In this document: piece after piece, positions 15,564 to 24,303 of the stretch | Layout: every line of letters starts with the position of its first letter | How positions within the stretch are numbered: position 1 is the first letter of the stretch | From: Actinoallomurus purpureus | GTDB taxonomy: Bacteria; Actinomycetota; Actinomycetes; Streptosporangiales; Streptosporangiaceae | Direction: 5' to 3' | Assembly: GCF_024055795.1 (NCBI RefSeq) | Contig: NZ_JAMXMY010000001.1 | Coordinates: 248,001 to 312,000, forward strand | Length of the DNA stretch: 64,000 bases | The notes under the pieces: generated by a model | Database searches by the model: none | What the model was told of the DNA's origin: nothing | Seen by the model: only the letters and a program-made list of their open reading frames with translations | Position numbers and translations under genes: made by a program

Positions 15564-16925
15564 TCAACACCGGGTTCCGGGAATCCGCTCGGTACGGCGG
15601 GTGCGTGTTCTCCCTGCCGCGGTGAGCAGGAGAATCCCGATGGCGTAGACGGCGAGAACGGTGAGGGGGAGCCGGCCGCTCGGGGCGAATCCCTGTCCCG
15701 CGATCCTGGCCAAGGCGAAGCAGGCCATACCGACTCCGGCTGCGAGCAGGGGCCACGCAGCCTGGGGAAGTAGGCGGACGCCGCTGCGACCGGGCGCCAG
15801 GCGCTCCACGGACCGCAGCGCCATGGCCATCGGCAGGAAGAGGATCGTGAGTGTGGCCACCCAGACCAGACGCTGAACCAGCCAGGCCGATGATCCGATG
15901 GGCGCCGACGGGAGGATGCCGGTGGGGTACAGGACGAGCGCTGCGAGGATCACCGGGGCCATGTGCCACAGGTACAGCGTCATGACCATACGGTTCGCCC
16001 GCGCTATCGCCCGCCCCAGACGCGGCCCGCGCAGGAGGCGCGTCATGGTGGGTTCGGCGGCGAGCAGCAGCCCCACCTGGGCGATGGCGAACGCGAGAAG
16101 GGCGACCGATGGCGGTGCGGAGTTCTTGATCCGCGCACCGGGAACTCCGACCATGCTGACCGGGAATGGCCCCGGCCACAGCAGGCCCACGAGGACGGTG
16201 ATCCCTACGGCGGCCAGTGCCAGTGGCCGCCGCCTGGTGCGCGTGAGCGCACCGTCGTGCCAGGCGAAGCCCAACTGGTGGATCGACCCCCACGCCAGCA
16301 GGTAGTCCATCCAGTCCAGCAGCGGCGGACGGAAGCACAGGACCGCCGTGTTCACCCCGGCGGCACAGGCGGCGAGCAGGACCGGTACCCGAGGGCCCCA
16401 GCGCCGGTGGGCGGCGTGCAGCGCGGGTGTCACGGCCAGCAGGCAGAGGTAGACCGGCAGGAACCACAGGTGGAGGGCCACCGCCCATGCCGCCCGTTCG
16501 AGCAGGGCCCGGTCGACGCCGGCGGCGCGGCAGACGGCCACGACGGCGACGGACACGAGAACGTACACCGTGGTGGGTGCGAGGAGCCGTACGGACCGGC
16601 CGTACAGCCAGCGCCCCCAGCCCCCGCCGCGCGCACGATGAGATGTCCACGACGCGGCATTGGCGAAACCGCCCACCAGGAAGAAGACCGGCATCACCTG
16701 GAAGCCCAGGCTGAGCCATCGGGTCCAGGGCAGCGCTCCCAGCACTTCCTGACCTCCGAGGTGGCCGCCGTGGTAGGTGATCGAGATCGCCAGCCAGTGA
16801 CCGAGCACCACCAGACCCACCGCGATGACCCGCAGGAGGTCGACGTACCGGTTGCGGGGCCTCACCGAGCCACGGTCCCCCTGCGCGCGTCCACCTCGGT
16901 GAACACTTCGGGGCACGAACACCAC
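15564..16925 (-). CDS. acyltransferase 3 family membrane protein
   Basis: A 453-residue polytopic membrane O-acyltransferase of the AT3 type. The N-terminus RNRYVDLLRVIAVGLVVLGHW carries the R-x10-H-type signature, and about ten hydrophobic helices follow (FFLVGGFANAASW; LHLWFLPVYLCLLAV; MTLYLWHMAPVILAAL). Such proteins acylate sugars or lipids of the envelope. The first 33 codons and the upstream region recur near 22.3 kb. The start is uncertain; GTG/ATG choices around 16925 lie inside the repeated segment. Confidence 0.88.
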   Translation of the reverse strand: MVFVPRSVHRGGRAQGDRGSVRPRNRYVDLLRVIAVGLVVLGHWLAISITYHGGHLGGQEVLGALPWTRWLSLGFQVMPVFFLVGGFANAASWTSHRARGGGWGRWLYGRSVRLLAPTTVYVLVSVAVVAVCRAAGVDRALLERAAWAVALHLWFLPVYLCLLAVTPALHAAHRRWGPRVPVLLAACAAGVNTAVLCFRPPLLDWMDYLLAWGSIHQLGFAWHDGALTRTRRRPLALAAVGITVLVGLLWPGPFPVSMVGVPGARIKNSAPPSVALLAFAIAQVGLLLAAEPTMTRLLRGPRLGRAIARANRMVMTLYLWHMAPVILAALVLYPTGILPSAPIGSSAWLVQRLVWVATLTILFLPMAMALRSVERLAPGRSGVRLLPQAAWPLLAAGVGMACFALARIAGQGFAPSGRLPLTVLAVYAIGILLLTAAGRTRTRRTERIPGTRC

Positions 16926-16995
16926 GTTCGACGCTGGAGGCGCGGTGGGGAAGGGCCGAAGGTCCGCTCGTCGAGACCGGCATCGGGCCGGCCGG
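16827..16995. repeat. duplicated segment, copy A
   Basis: About 169 bp, roughly 96% identical to 22243-22411, covering the acyltransferase first 33 codons and its upstream region. The breakpoint inside the coding sequence is at the shared GACCCGCA. Confidence 0.93.
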
Positions 16996-17041
16996 CCTCG
17001 ACCTGGATCCGCCGACGCCGAGCGTCCCGCGGATGTACGAC
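16984..17041 (+). pseudogene. N-terminal scrap of a DUF574 SAM methyltransferase
   Basis: The frame reads GPAGLDLDPPTPSVPRMYD, matching residues 12-30 of the intact methyltransferase at 22.5 kb (GPAGLDLDPMTPSVARMYD), with 94% base identity over 58 bp. It then stops matching. Relative to the 22-kb copy, about 119 bp before it are deleted between two CGGGCC repeats. The rest of 17042-17300 holds no other recognisable gene. Confidence 0.85.
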
Positions 17042-17300
17042 TGGCTAACCCTCAAAACCCAGCTCAACCAGTCCCCGAGAACGAACCGCACCCATACCAA
17101 AATGTGGCCCATTTGGTAGTCATGCAACTACTGGGAGTATTCCATGCTTGGTGGCGACGGGCAGACGCCATGAACATGCCACGGACACGCCAGGGAGACG
17201 TCATGCACACCACCCCCCGGACCGGCGCCTTGTGGAGCCGGTCTTGTTGCCGATCAGCCCTCGTTTTTATGGCTTCTGCCCCGACAGGATCGTGATCGAC

Positions 17301-18704
17301 ATGGTCAAGCAGGTGCATCCCGAGGGTCGGCATGTGGACCTGGCTGTGAATCCGCTGTACAGCGGGCTGGTGCCGGCCGGCGGGGTTCCGCGCTACCGGC
17401 TGGCGCCCGGTCCGATGGCACCGGACTCGGCCGCCGCGCTGGTCCGGGACGAGATCATGCTGGACTCCAACGCCCGCCTCAACCTCGCCACCTTCTGCAC
17501 CACCTGGATGGAACCCCAGGCCAAGGAGCTGATCGCCGATTCTCTGGACCGCAACCTGGTGGACCACGACCAGTACGCGCAGACGGCGGAGCTGGAGACA
17601 CGGTGCGTGAACATGCTGGCCAACCTCTGGAACGATCAGGGCACCAACGGTGTCGGGTGCTCGACCGGCGGCTCCAGCGAGGCCACGATGCTGGCCGGGC
17701 TGGCGATGAAGTTCAACTGGCGTGCGCGGCGACGAGCCCAGGGCCTGCCGGCGGACAGGCCCAACCTGGTGATGCCCAGCGCGGTGCACACCTGTTGGCC
17801 GAAATTCTGTCGCTACTGGGATGTCGAGCCGCGCTACGTGCCGATCCGGGAACCCGGCTTCACCGTCGACCCGTCCGAGGTGGCGAGCCTCTGCGACGAG
17901 AACACCATCGGTGCGGTGGCCATTCTCGGGTCCAGCGCGCTGGGAATCTACGACCCGGTGGCCGAGATGGCGTCCGCATTGGATCGGCTCCAGGCCGAAC
18001 GGGGAGTGGACGTGCCGCTGCACGTCGACGCCGCGGTGGGCGGCTTCATCGCTCCGTTCCTCGAGCCCGACCTGGTGTGGGACTTCCGGGTGCCTCGGGT
18101 GCTTTCCATCAACACCTCGGGCCACAAATTCGGGCTGGTCTACCCAGGCATCGGGTGGATCGTCTGGCGCGACAAGAAGGCGCTGCCAAAGGAGCTGATC
18201 TTCGATTGCGAGCTGCTCGGCGGCAGCGTGCCCACCTTCACGCTCAACTTCTCCCGATCGGGCGCCCCGGTGGTGGCGCAGTACTACGCCTTCCTGCGCC
18301 TCGGGTTCGAGGGCTACCGCGCGGTGCAACAAGCCTGCCGTGACGTGGCGTCCTATCTGGCCGAACAGATCGCGCAGATGCCCGCGCTGGAGGTCATCTC
18401 CAATGGAGCCCATCTGCCGGTCGTGGCGTTGCGGATGCGGCCCGACACAACCGTGACCGTGTTCGACATACACGACCGGATGCGCAAACACGGGTGGCAG
18501 ATACCCGTCTACCACCTGCCCGACGCCCTCGACGACGTAGTCGTGATGCGCATGGTGATCCGCAACGGCTTCAGCCGCGACACCGCGGACATACTGCTGA
18601 ACGCGCTGCGCGCCGAGCTGGCCGAGCTGTTTCCCGCGCCCATGGCGAAGGCCGACAAGCCCGCCATGCCGACGCCGCGACGTCGTGGCCCGGTCTACCA
18701 CTGA
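17301..18704 (+). CDS. gad: glutamate decarboxylase
   Basis: A 467-residue PLP-dependent decarboxylase converting glutamate to GABA and CO2, consuming a proton. It shows INP-type N-terminus AVNPLYSG, DSNARLNLATFCTTWMEPQA, GCSTGGSSEATMLAGLAMK, the PLP-stacking and Asp segment LHVDAAVGGFIAPF, and Lys276 in SINTSGHKFGLVYPGIGW. Length matches GadB proteins. ATG 17301 follows ACAGGAT; GTG 17292 is an alternative. It is 70 bp upstream of a P450 on the same strand. No antiporter gene is adjacent. Confidence 0.93.
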   Translation: MVKQVHPEGRHVDLAVNPLYSGLVPAGGVPRYRLAPGPMAPDSAAALVRDEIMLDSNARLNLATFCTTWMEPQAKELIADSLDRNLVDHDQYAQTAELETRCVNMLANLWNDQGTNGVGCSTGGSSEATMLAGLAMKFNWRARRRAQGLPADRPNLVMPSAVHTCWPKFCRYWDVEPRYVPIREPGFTVDPSEVASLCDENTIGAVAILGSSALGIYDPVAEMASALDRLQAERGVDVPLHVDAAVGGFIAPFLEPDLVWDFRVPRVLSINTSGHKFGLVYPGIGWIVWRDKKALPKELIFDCELLGGSVPTFTLNFSRSGAPVVAQYYAFLRLGFEGYRAVQQACRDVASYLAEQIAQMPALEVISNGAHLPVVALRMRPDTTVTVFDIHDRMRKHGWQIPVYHLPDALDDVVVMRMVIRNGFSRDTADILLNALRAELAELFPAPMAKADKPAMPTPRRRGPVYH

Positions 18705-18774
18705 AAGGAAACGCCACGTCGAATGGTCAATGCACCTTTATAGAAAGGCGTTCTTCTGGGGAAGGTGTTCGGAG

Positions 18775-19956
18775 ATGGGCGAGTTCGCGGAGAGCATCAC
18801 GATCGATCAGTTGAATAACGACCCGTATCTGATTTATGCGCGGTTGCGGGAGGTGGAGCCCGTTGCCTATGTTCCGGCGCTTGATCAGTGGATGGTCACG
18901 CGGAATCAGGATGTCCGGACGGTGATCAGCCTTTCGGAGACGTTCATTTCCTATTTCTCGAAGTCTTTGATTCTCAAGGTCTGCGGCGAGGGGAACATGC
19001 TTGCGACCGATGGGGACCCGCACAGCGACCTCCGTGGGTGTACCGATGATGACTACGCACGGGAGACGCTGTCGGCGGGCCTTCGGGATCATGTGCGGAT
19101 GTTGGCGAACAAGTATGCCGATGAGTTGGAGCGCTCTGGGTCACCGGCTGATCTGAGGGAGCAGTACTTCGCGCCGGTCGCCGTTTTGTCGGAGGCGCAC
19201 ATCCTGGGTCTCGATCATATCGATCCGGAAGTCTTCATCAGGTGGGCCGACGGCATGAACAGCGCCATCACCAACTTCGAGAAGGATCCGGCCAGGACCT
19301 GGCTCGGCGAAGAGACCCGGGCCGATATCGACCGGGTCCTCATTCCTTACCTTGAGGAACTCAAAAAGAACCCGATCCACTCGACGCTGTCCAATCTTCT
19401 GCACTCCGGACGTCATGCAGGCCGGCCTCGTCCCATCCAGGAGATCCTGCCCACGGTCCGGTTGATCTTGACCGCGACCGAGGAACCCGGCAACGGCGCC
19501 AGTTCGACGATGCTTGGTCTTCTCGACAACCCCGACCAGCTCGAAGCCGTGAAGGCCGATCCGTCCCTGCTGGAACATGCGGCACATGAGGGCCTGCGCT
19601 GGCGACCCCCCGTGGGTGCCCTCATGCGGTCCGCCGCCCGCGATTTCGAGCTGGGCGGCGCCACCATCCCGGCGGGCGCCGGTGTGGCGGCCATTGCCGC
19701 CTCGGCCAACCGCGACGAGAGGGTTTACGAAAACCCCGACGCCTTCGACATCCACCGACCGATGCAACCGCACGCCTCGCTTGGCTACGGCAGTCACCGC
19801 TGCCTGGCCTGGGAACAAGTCCCGGAGATCATCCGCATCAGTATCGAAGTGCTGCTGGAGCGTTTTCCAACGATCCGGCTGGATACCGACAAGCCGCCGG
19901 TGCGCTACTACGGCTGGCGTTACCGCGGGCCGAGCGGTCTCCCTGTTCGCTGGTGA
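18775..19956 (+). CDS. cytochrome P450 with atypical I-helix
   Basis: A 393-residue soluble bacterial P450. The heme loop is LGYGSHRCLAW with Cys343, the K-helix ExxR is EGLR (272-275), and the PERF-like region precedes the heme loop. In the I-helix the usual AGxxTT oxygen-activation motif is replaced by ATEEPG (234-239), so the conserved Thr is Pro. This may mean altered oxygen chemistry, such as use of a pre-bound substrate hydroxyl or of peroxide. No ferredoxin gene is adjacent. ATG follows TTCGGAG; in-frame starts at 18685 and 18730 are less likely. Confidence 0.9.
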   Translation: MGEFAESITIDQLNNDPYLIYARLREVEPVAYVPALDQWMVTRNQDVRTVISLSETFISYFSKSLILKVCGEGNMLATDGDPHSDLRGCTDDDYARETLSAGLRDHVRMLANKYADELERSGSPADLREQYFAPVAVLSEAHILGLDHIDPEVFIRWADGMNSAITNFEKDPARTWLGEETRADIDRVLIPYLEELKKNPIHSTLSNLLHSGRHAGRPRPIQEILPTVRLILTATEEPGNGASSTMLGLLDNPDQLEAVKADPSLLEHAAHEGLRWRPPVGALMRSAARDFELGGATIPAGAGVAAIAASANRDERVYENPDAFDIHRPMQPHASLGYGSHRCLAWEQVPEIIRISIEVLLERFPTIRLDTDKPPVRYYGWRYRGPSGLPVRW

Positions 19957-20007
19957 CCAGAGGTCCACATCTCGGGCGGCGGGGTCGGGTGCCTCTCCGA
20001 TCGGGGT

Positions 20008-20163
20008 CGTGACGGTGCCGCGGTGGGGTTGCCGGCGGGGGCGGCGAAGGTCGAGGGGCTGCGGTCGAAGTTGAAGCGGCTGGTGGAGCGGGGCTGGCTG
20101 AGTGAGGACTCCCCGGGGTTGTTCGCGGTGAGTGAGCGGGTGGCCGGGCAGATCGCCCGGTAG
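20008..20163 (+). pseudogene. C-terminal fragment of a transposon-associated protein
   Basis: The frame ends GAAKVEGLRSKLKRLVERGW, LSEDSPGLFAVSERVAG and a TAG at 20161. This tail resembles the ends of actinomycete transposon-associated proteins as I remember them; no start or upstream domain exists. It lies directly before an IS701-like fragment. Confidence 0.4.
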
Positions 20164-20409
20164 GCGGGGTGTCGCCGCCTCGTCACCGCCATGCTCGCCC
20201 ACGCCTTCCTGACCGCGGTGGCGGCTGTCCGCACAGGCCCGCCGGCATGCCGGGCCGGACCTGATCCCGCTCACCCTCGCCGAGGTCCAGCGCCTGATGG
20301 CCCGGCTGACCAGCCGCCCGCCGGTAGCCACCGAGCACTACCGCCGCTGGCGCCATCAAGCCCGCGCCCGCACCTGCCATTACCAGTGGCAACACACCCG
20401 AGAACCTTA
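20164..20409 (+). mobile_element. IS701-like transposase C-terminal remnant, frameshifted
   Basis: LVTAMLAHAFLTAVAA in one frame is followed in another by DLIPLTLAEVQRLMARL, VATEHYRRWRHQARAR and CHYQWQHTREP with a stop. This is the usual end of IS701/DDE transposases of actinomycetes. It has at least one frameshift, no catalytic core and no visible terminal repeat. The 170 bp that follow hold nothing I can identify. Confidence 0.65.
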
Positions 20410-20579
20410 AAGATCACTACTTACCACTGGAGTACTAATAGCGCAATAGGGCCACAGACCCCTGCCGCCGCCCTCGAAGATAGCCCTCCGGGCCCTTCCT
20501 TCAGCCCTGAGCGAGCGCGGATAGTAGCGCCTTGACGCGCCTCATCCGCCTTCAGCAGACCGGAGAAAGGGACGGGAAT

Positions 20580-21027
20580 TTGAAGTACCTCAAACCCGCC
20601 TTCGTGGTCGCCACCGGCGGCGTCCTCGTGGACCGCACTGACAGCGGTGCCCGCATCGGCCGCCGCCGTTCCGGCCGAGCCGCGGCTCCAAGCCGCAGCC
20701 GTGCGGAACTTGAACTGGGGCAAGCTCCACCCGGCTCCGTTCGCCAAGAGCGAGGCGGACAACGTCTACCAGGCCACCAAGACCGGGAAGGTCCAGCTCG
20801 TGCTGCTGGCCAGGCACGGCACGGGCAGCCTCGGCCTGCGCCTGGTCACCTGCAAGAGCAAGAAGGATCTGACCGGCTGGAAGCAGATGAAAAAGACGAA
20901 GATGCGCTACACCCTCGACAAGAAGGTCAAGAAGCGCACCTGCTTCAGGGTTCAGTCCGGCCGTTCCTGGGTCAACAGCGCCCCCGGCCATGTCCGCGGC
21001 AACGTGAAGTGGCTGAAAATCCCCTGA
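20580..21027 (+). pseudogene. small secreted protein with frameshifted signal peptide
   Basis: TTG at 20580 follows an excellent GGAGAAAGGGACGGG site and begins LKYLKPAFVVATGGVLV, a signal-peptide start. The frame then shifts by one base near 20630 to TALTAVPASAAAVPAEP (the cleavage region) and a mature part with VRNLNWGKLHPAPF and many Lys residues, ending at 21027. The pieces join into a normal Sec-secreted protein of about 148 residues if one indel is allowed. It is a recent mutation or a sequencing error. I recognise no family. Confidence 0.6.
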
Positions 21028-21125
21028 CCGGCGAATGGCCCCATGGCGTCGGTTCGGCCAATTCGAATTGGCACCCAGGAGCCACCGACGACAAAAATAT
21101 ACAGGTCCTCATATCGGGAGACAAA

Positions 21126-21599
21126 ATGCGCCTGCGTTCTGGTGTCGCCGCTCTGGCCGTCCTCGTGCTCACCGCCGGTGGCATACTCGCCACGGCAACG
21201 GCCGCCTCGGCGGCACCCGCGCCCACCACCGCCCTAGCGACCGCACCCGCCGCGCAGTCGGGTGGGTATCAGGCGCAAGGGCGATACCAGAAGTGCAGCA
21301 ATAAGTACACGGACAAGTACACGAAATTTACCATCAAGGTCTGCATCACGAATATCGACAACAAGTACGCCGATCCGAGCTACCACGTCTACACCAAGAA
21401 GAAGTACAAGAAGCCGTGCATGACGGTAAGACTCAAGAGGAATGGAAAGGTAATCCGCAGCGTGCCCTACGCCTGCGCACCTGGTGAATACGCCTTCGGC
21501 GGCGCCTACACGAAGGGGACGTACCAGCTCATCATTTCCTCGGAGCGTTTCATAGTAGCGAAGAACAGCGTGAGCAGTCCCAAAGTCAAGGTTAATTGA
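21126..21599 (+). CDS. secreted hypothetical protein, Lys/Tyr-rich
   Basis: A 157-residue protein with a Sec signal peptide (MRLRSGVAALAVLVLTAGG, cleavage near ASAAPA at about 30). The mature part is rich in Lys and Tyr with four Cys (KCSNKYTDKYTKF, VCITN, KKPCMTVRL, YACAPGEYA), probably two disulfides in a small beta fold. A GGGAG site precedes the ATG. I do not recognise the family. Its upstream neighbour is also a small basic secreted protein. Confidence 0.8.
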   Translation: MRLRSGVAALAVLVLTAGGILATATAASAAPAPTTALATAPAAQSGGYQAQGRYQKCSNKYTDKYTKFTIKVCITNIDNKYADPSYHVYTKKKYKKPCMTVRLKRNGKVIRSVPYACAPGEYAFGGAYTKGTYQLIISSERFIVAKNSVSSPKVKVN

Positions 21600-21684
21600 T
21601 AGCCGCGCGGTAGTCTGCCACCCCACGCCGCACGGGCCGCGCTGGAGGCCCCCGTTTGTCAGATTCTGTCGGTAGCTTCGGAGT

Positions 21685-22246
21685 GTGAGCGACCGATGGG
21701 TGCGGGAGCGGGTGCTCGGGCCGGCGCCCGATGCCGCTTCCGCCAAGGCGGCGGGGGGCGGGGCGAGGCCCGCGAAGTGGGGCGGCACGGGGGTGCGACG
21801 CGCAGCTTGTCTGGGGTGAATGCCAGGGCAGCGGCAAGAGCGCCTATCAGGCCTGCGTCGAGCTGACCGAGCCCGCCTTCCGCTGCTCCTGCCCCAGCCG
21901 CGAGATCCCCTGTAAGCACACGCTGGGCCTGCTCCTGCTGTGGAGCGAGAACGTGGTCAAGCCAGGGGATCGTCCCGGCTGGGTGTGGGAGTGGCTGGCG
22001 CAGCGGCAGGAGCAGGCCGAGGCCGCCGAGCGGCGCAAGGCCGCCGCCGGTCCCAAGGTCAAGGACCCGAAGACCGCCGAGCGCCGCGAGCAGCGCGTCG
22101 AGGACGGCGTGGCCGACCTGGACCAATGGCTCCGCGACCAGGTCACGCACCGGCTCGCGCAGGCGGAGAAGGCACCGTACCGCCTCTGGGACGACGTGGG
22201 CCGCCGCCTGGTGGACGCCCAGGCGCCCGGGCAGGTCAAGGGGACC
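21685..22246 (+). pseudogene. SWIM zinc-finger protein, frameshifted and truncated
   Basis: The start VSDRWVRERVLGPAPDAAS runs to AKWGGTG, where a G5 run adds one base; the next frame continues CDAQLVWGECQGSGKSAYQ. It carries the SWIM motif CSCPSREIPCKH, then a coiled basic region to about 22246. There the sequence switches abruptly into the duplicated acyltransferase segment, which removes the rest of the gene. SWIM fingers bind DNA or protein; full-length relatives are about 400 residues. Confidence 0.8.
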
Positions 22247-22411
22247 CGCAGGAGGTCGACGTACCGGTTGCGGGGCCTCACCGCGCCACGGTCCCCCTGC
22301 GCGCGTCCACTTCGGTGAACACTTCGTGGCACGAACACCACGTTCGACGCTGGAGGCGCGGTGGGGAAGGGCCGAAGGTCCGCTCGTCGAGACCGGCACC
22401 GGGCCCGCCGA
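22243..22411. repeat. duplicated segment, copy B
   Basis: Matches 16827-16995 at about 96%. On the minus strand it encodes the acyltransferase start VFVPRSVHRSGRAQGDRG to YVDLLRV and then breaks into the SWIM gene. Its far side leads into the intact DUF574 methyltransferase promoter. Confidence 0.93.
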
Positions 22412-22486
22412 ATGGGGATTTCGACCCGCCGAGGCATTACGATCTTCACCCATGATCCGCTGTGATCGGTCCGGTGGCCGCGGCCG

Positions 22487-23293
22487 GTGAGCGACTGGAT
22501 GAGCAACCGCGCCGAGGCCGGGCCGGCCGGCCTCGACCTGGATCCCATGACGCCGAGCGTCGCGCGGATGTACGACCATTTCCTCGGCGGCAAGGACAAC
22601 TTCGCCGCCGACCGTGAGGCCGCCGCGAAGGTCACCGAGGCCCTGCCGAATGTCGCCGCGGTCGCCCGGACGAACCGGGAGTTCCTCCAGCGGGCCGTAC
22701 GGCACGTCGCGGAGTGCGGCGTCGACCAGTTCGTGGATCTCGGTTCGGGCCTGCCGACGCAGGGCAACGTGCACGAGATCGCCCAGTCCGTCCAGCCGAA
22801 CGCCCGCGTCGTCTACGTGGATCACGACCCGGTGGTCATCTCCCACGCGCGGGCGCTGCTGTCCTCGAACGAGCGCGCCGCCGTCGTCCGCGCCGACATG
22901 CGCGATCCGGACGCGGTCCTGGACGACCCGGACACCCGGCGGCTCATCGACTTCAGCCGTCCGGTCGGGCTGCTGTTCGTGGCCGTGCTCCACTTCGTCG
23001 CCGACAAGGAGGACCCGGCCGACCTCGTACGGCGATACCGGGACGTGCTGGCGCCCGGCAGCCACGTCATCCTCTCCCATGCCGCGGTGGAGGAACGGCG
23101 CAACCTCGGCGTGGCGAACGCCTACCGGGGCGCGAACGCCCCCTTCATCGCGCGGACCCGCGACGAGGTCACCGCCTACCTCGACGGCCTGGACATCCTC
23201 GAGCCCGGCGTGGTCCACCTGTGCGAGTGGCGGCCCACCCGCTTGGAGAAGCCGCTGGCCGCCGGCTGGACGGCGGTCGCACGTAAGCGCTGA
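22487..23293 (+). CDS. DUF574 (Methyltransf_19) SAM-dependent methyltransferase
   Basis: A 268-residue methyltransferase of the actinomycete-expanded PF04672 family. It shows GLDLDPMTPSVARMYDHFLG, GGKDNFAADREAA, FVDLGSGLPTQGNVHEIAQ (SAM motif I), VVYVDHDPVVISHARALL and LLFVAVLHFVAD. Substrates are unknown for almost all members. GTG 22487 or ATG 22499 are both possible. A terminator follows. A degenerate N-terminal copy lies at 17.0 kb. Confidence 0.92.
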   Translation: MSDWMSNRAEAGPAGLDLDPMTPSVARMYDHFLGGKDNFAADREAAAKVTEALPNVAAVARTNREFLQRAVRHVAECGVDQFVDLGSGLPTQGNVHEIAQSVQPNARVVYVDHDPVVISHARALLSSNERAAVVRADMRDPDAVLDDPDTRRLIDFSRPVGLLFVAVLHFVADKEDPADLVRRYRDVLAPGSHVILSHAAVEERRNLGVANAYRGANAPFIARTRDEVTAYLDGLDILEPGVVHLCEWRPTRLEKPLAAGWTAVARKR

Positions 23294-23299
23294 CCGGCG

Positions 23300-23322
23300 C
23301 CGGCCCGGTCCTCTCGGGCCGG
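23300..23322 (+). terminator. terminator after the DUF574 methyltransferase
   Basis: CCGGCCCG and CGGGCCGG form a perfect 8-bp stem with a 7-nt loop, 7 bp after the stop codon. Confidence 0.7.
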
Positions 23323-23425
23323 TGATCGAGATGTCGTGGCCGGCCGACTCTCGCGCCGGGTGCACCGTCGGCCCGCGTCGTGGCTACGATCAGGGAAACG
23401 GATGTCTTCGCCTTCAGGGGGGACC

Positions 23426-24232
23426 GTGAGCGACGTCCCAGGGCCGTCGGACGGTCGCAGGCCGGTTTTCGCCGCGGAGCGGCGTAAGCGCATCCTCGAA
23501 CTGCTCCGGGCGAACGGCACGCTGTCGCTGCGCCAGCTGGCAGAGGCGGTCCAGTCGTCGGAGGTGACGGTGCGCCGTGACGTTCGCGCGCTGGAGGCCG
23601 ACGGCCTGCTGGACCGCCACCACGGTGGCGCGTCCCTGCCCGGTGAGCTGTCCAGTGAACCGACGTACCTGCCGAAGGCGCAGGTCGCCGGCGACGAGAA
23701 GGCCGCGATCGCCGATCTGGCGGCGGCGCTGGTCGAGGACGGTGACGCGATCGCCATCGGCCCCGGCACCACGACGTACGCCCTGGCGCAACGCCTGACC
23801 GGTCATACCGACCTCACGGTGGTCACCAACTCGCTTCTGGTCGCGCAGACGCTGACGGCCTCGCCGCGCATCGAGGTGGTGGTGACCGGTGGCACGCTGC
23901 GCGGTCCGGTGCAGGCCCTGATCGGCAGTGCGGCGGAGCGGTCGCTGGCCGGGCTGCGGATGAGGCGGGTGTTCATCTCCGGCGACGGGCTGACCGCCGA
24001 GCGGGGGCTGTCGACGCCGAACATGCAGGTCGCCGGGACCGACCGGGCGCTGGCCGAGGCGGCCGAGGAGGTCGTGGTGCTCGCCGACCACACCAAGATC
24101 GGGGTCGACGCGATGGTGCAGACCGTGCCGCCCGAGCGCATCGACCATCTCGTCACCGGCGAGGAGGCGTCGCCGGAGGAGCTGCACGAGCTGAGCGCGC
24201 GGGGCGTGCGGATCCACGTCGCCCGTCTGTAG
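23426..24232 (+). CDS. DeoR/GlpR family transcriptional regulator
   Basis: A 268-residue sugar-metabolism regulator. The N-terminal DeoR helix-turn-helix (about 15-70) is ERRKRILELLRANGTLSLRQLAEAVQSSEVTVRRDVRALEADG. The C-terminal sugar-phosphate isomerase-like sensor has IAIGPGTTTYALAQRL, VVTNSLLVA, VTGGTLR and the final VLADHTKIG motif. GTG 23426 with a GGGGGG site was chosen. It is followed after 71 bp by an RbsA-type ATPase, so it likely controls the sugar module. Confidence 0.9.
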   Translation: MSDVPGPSDGRRPVFAAERRKRILELLRANGTLSLRQLAEAVQSSEVTVRRDVRALEADGLLDRHHGGASLPGELSSEPTYLPKAQVAGDEKAAIADLAAALVEDGDAIAIGPGTTTYALAQRLTGHTDLTVVTNSLLVAQTLTASPRIEVVVTGGTLRGPVQALIGSAAERSLAGLRMRRVFISGDGLTAERGLSTPNMQVAGTDRALAEAAEEVVVLADHTKIGVDAMVQTVPPERIDHLVTGEEASPEELHELSARGVRIHVARL

Positions 24233-24303
24233 CACCGCTGGTGGGGGGCGGCCGTCACGTGGTATCACGGGCGGTGAACCGGCGCGTTACCGGGAGGTGC
24301 GTC

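Noticed and set aside
21659-23365. 568-codon minus-strand frame over the SWIM gene and methyltransferase
   Set aside because: It is antisense to two recognised genes. Only the acyltransferase scrap near 22.3 kb on this strand is real homology.
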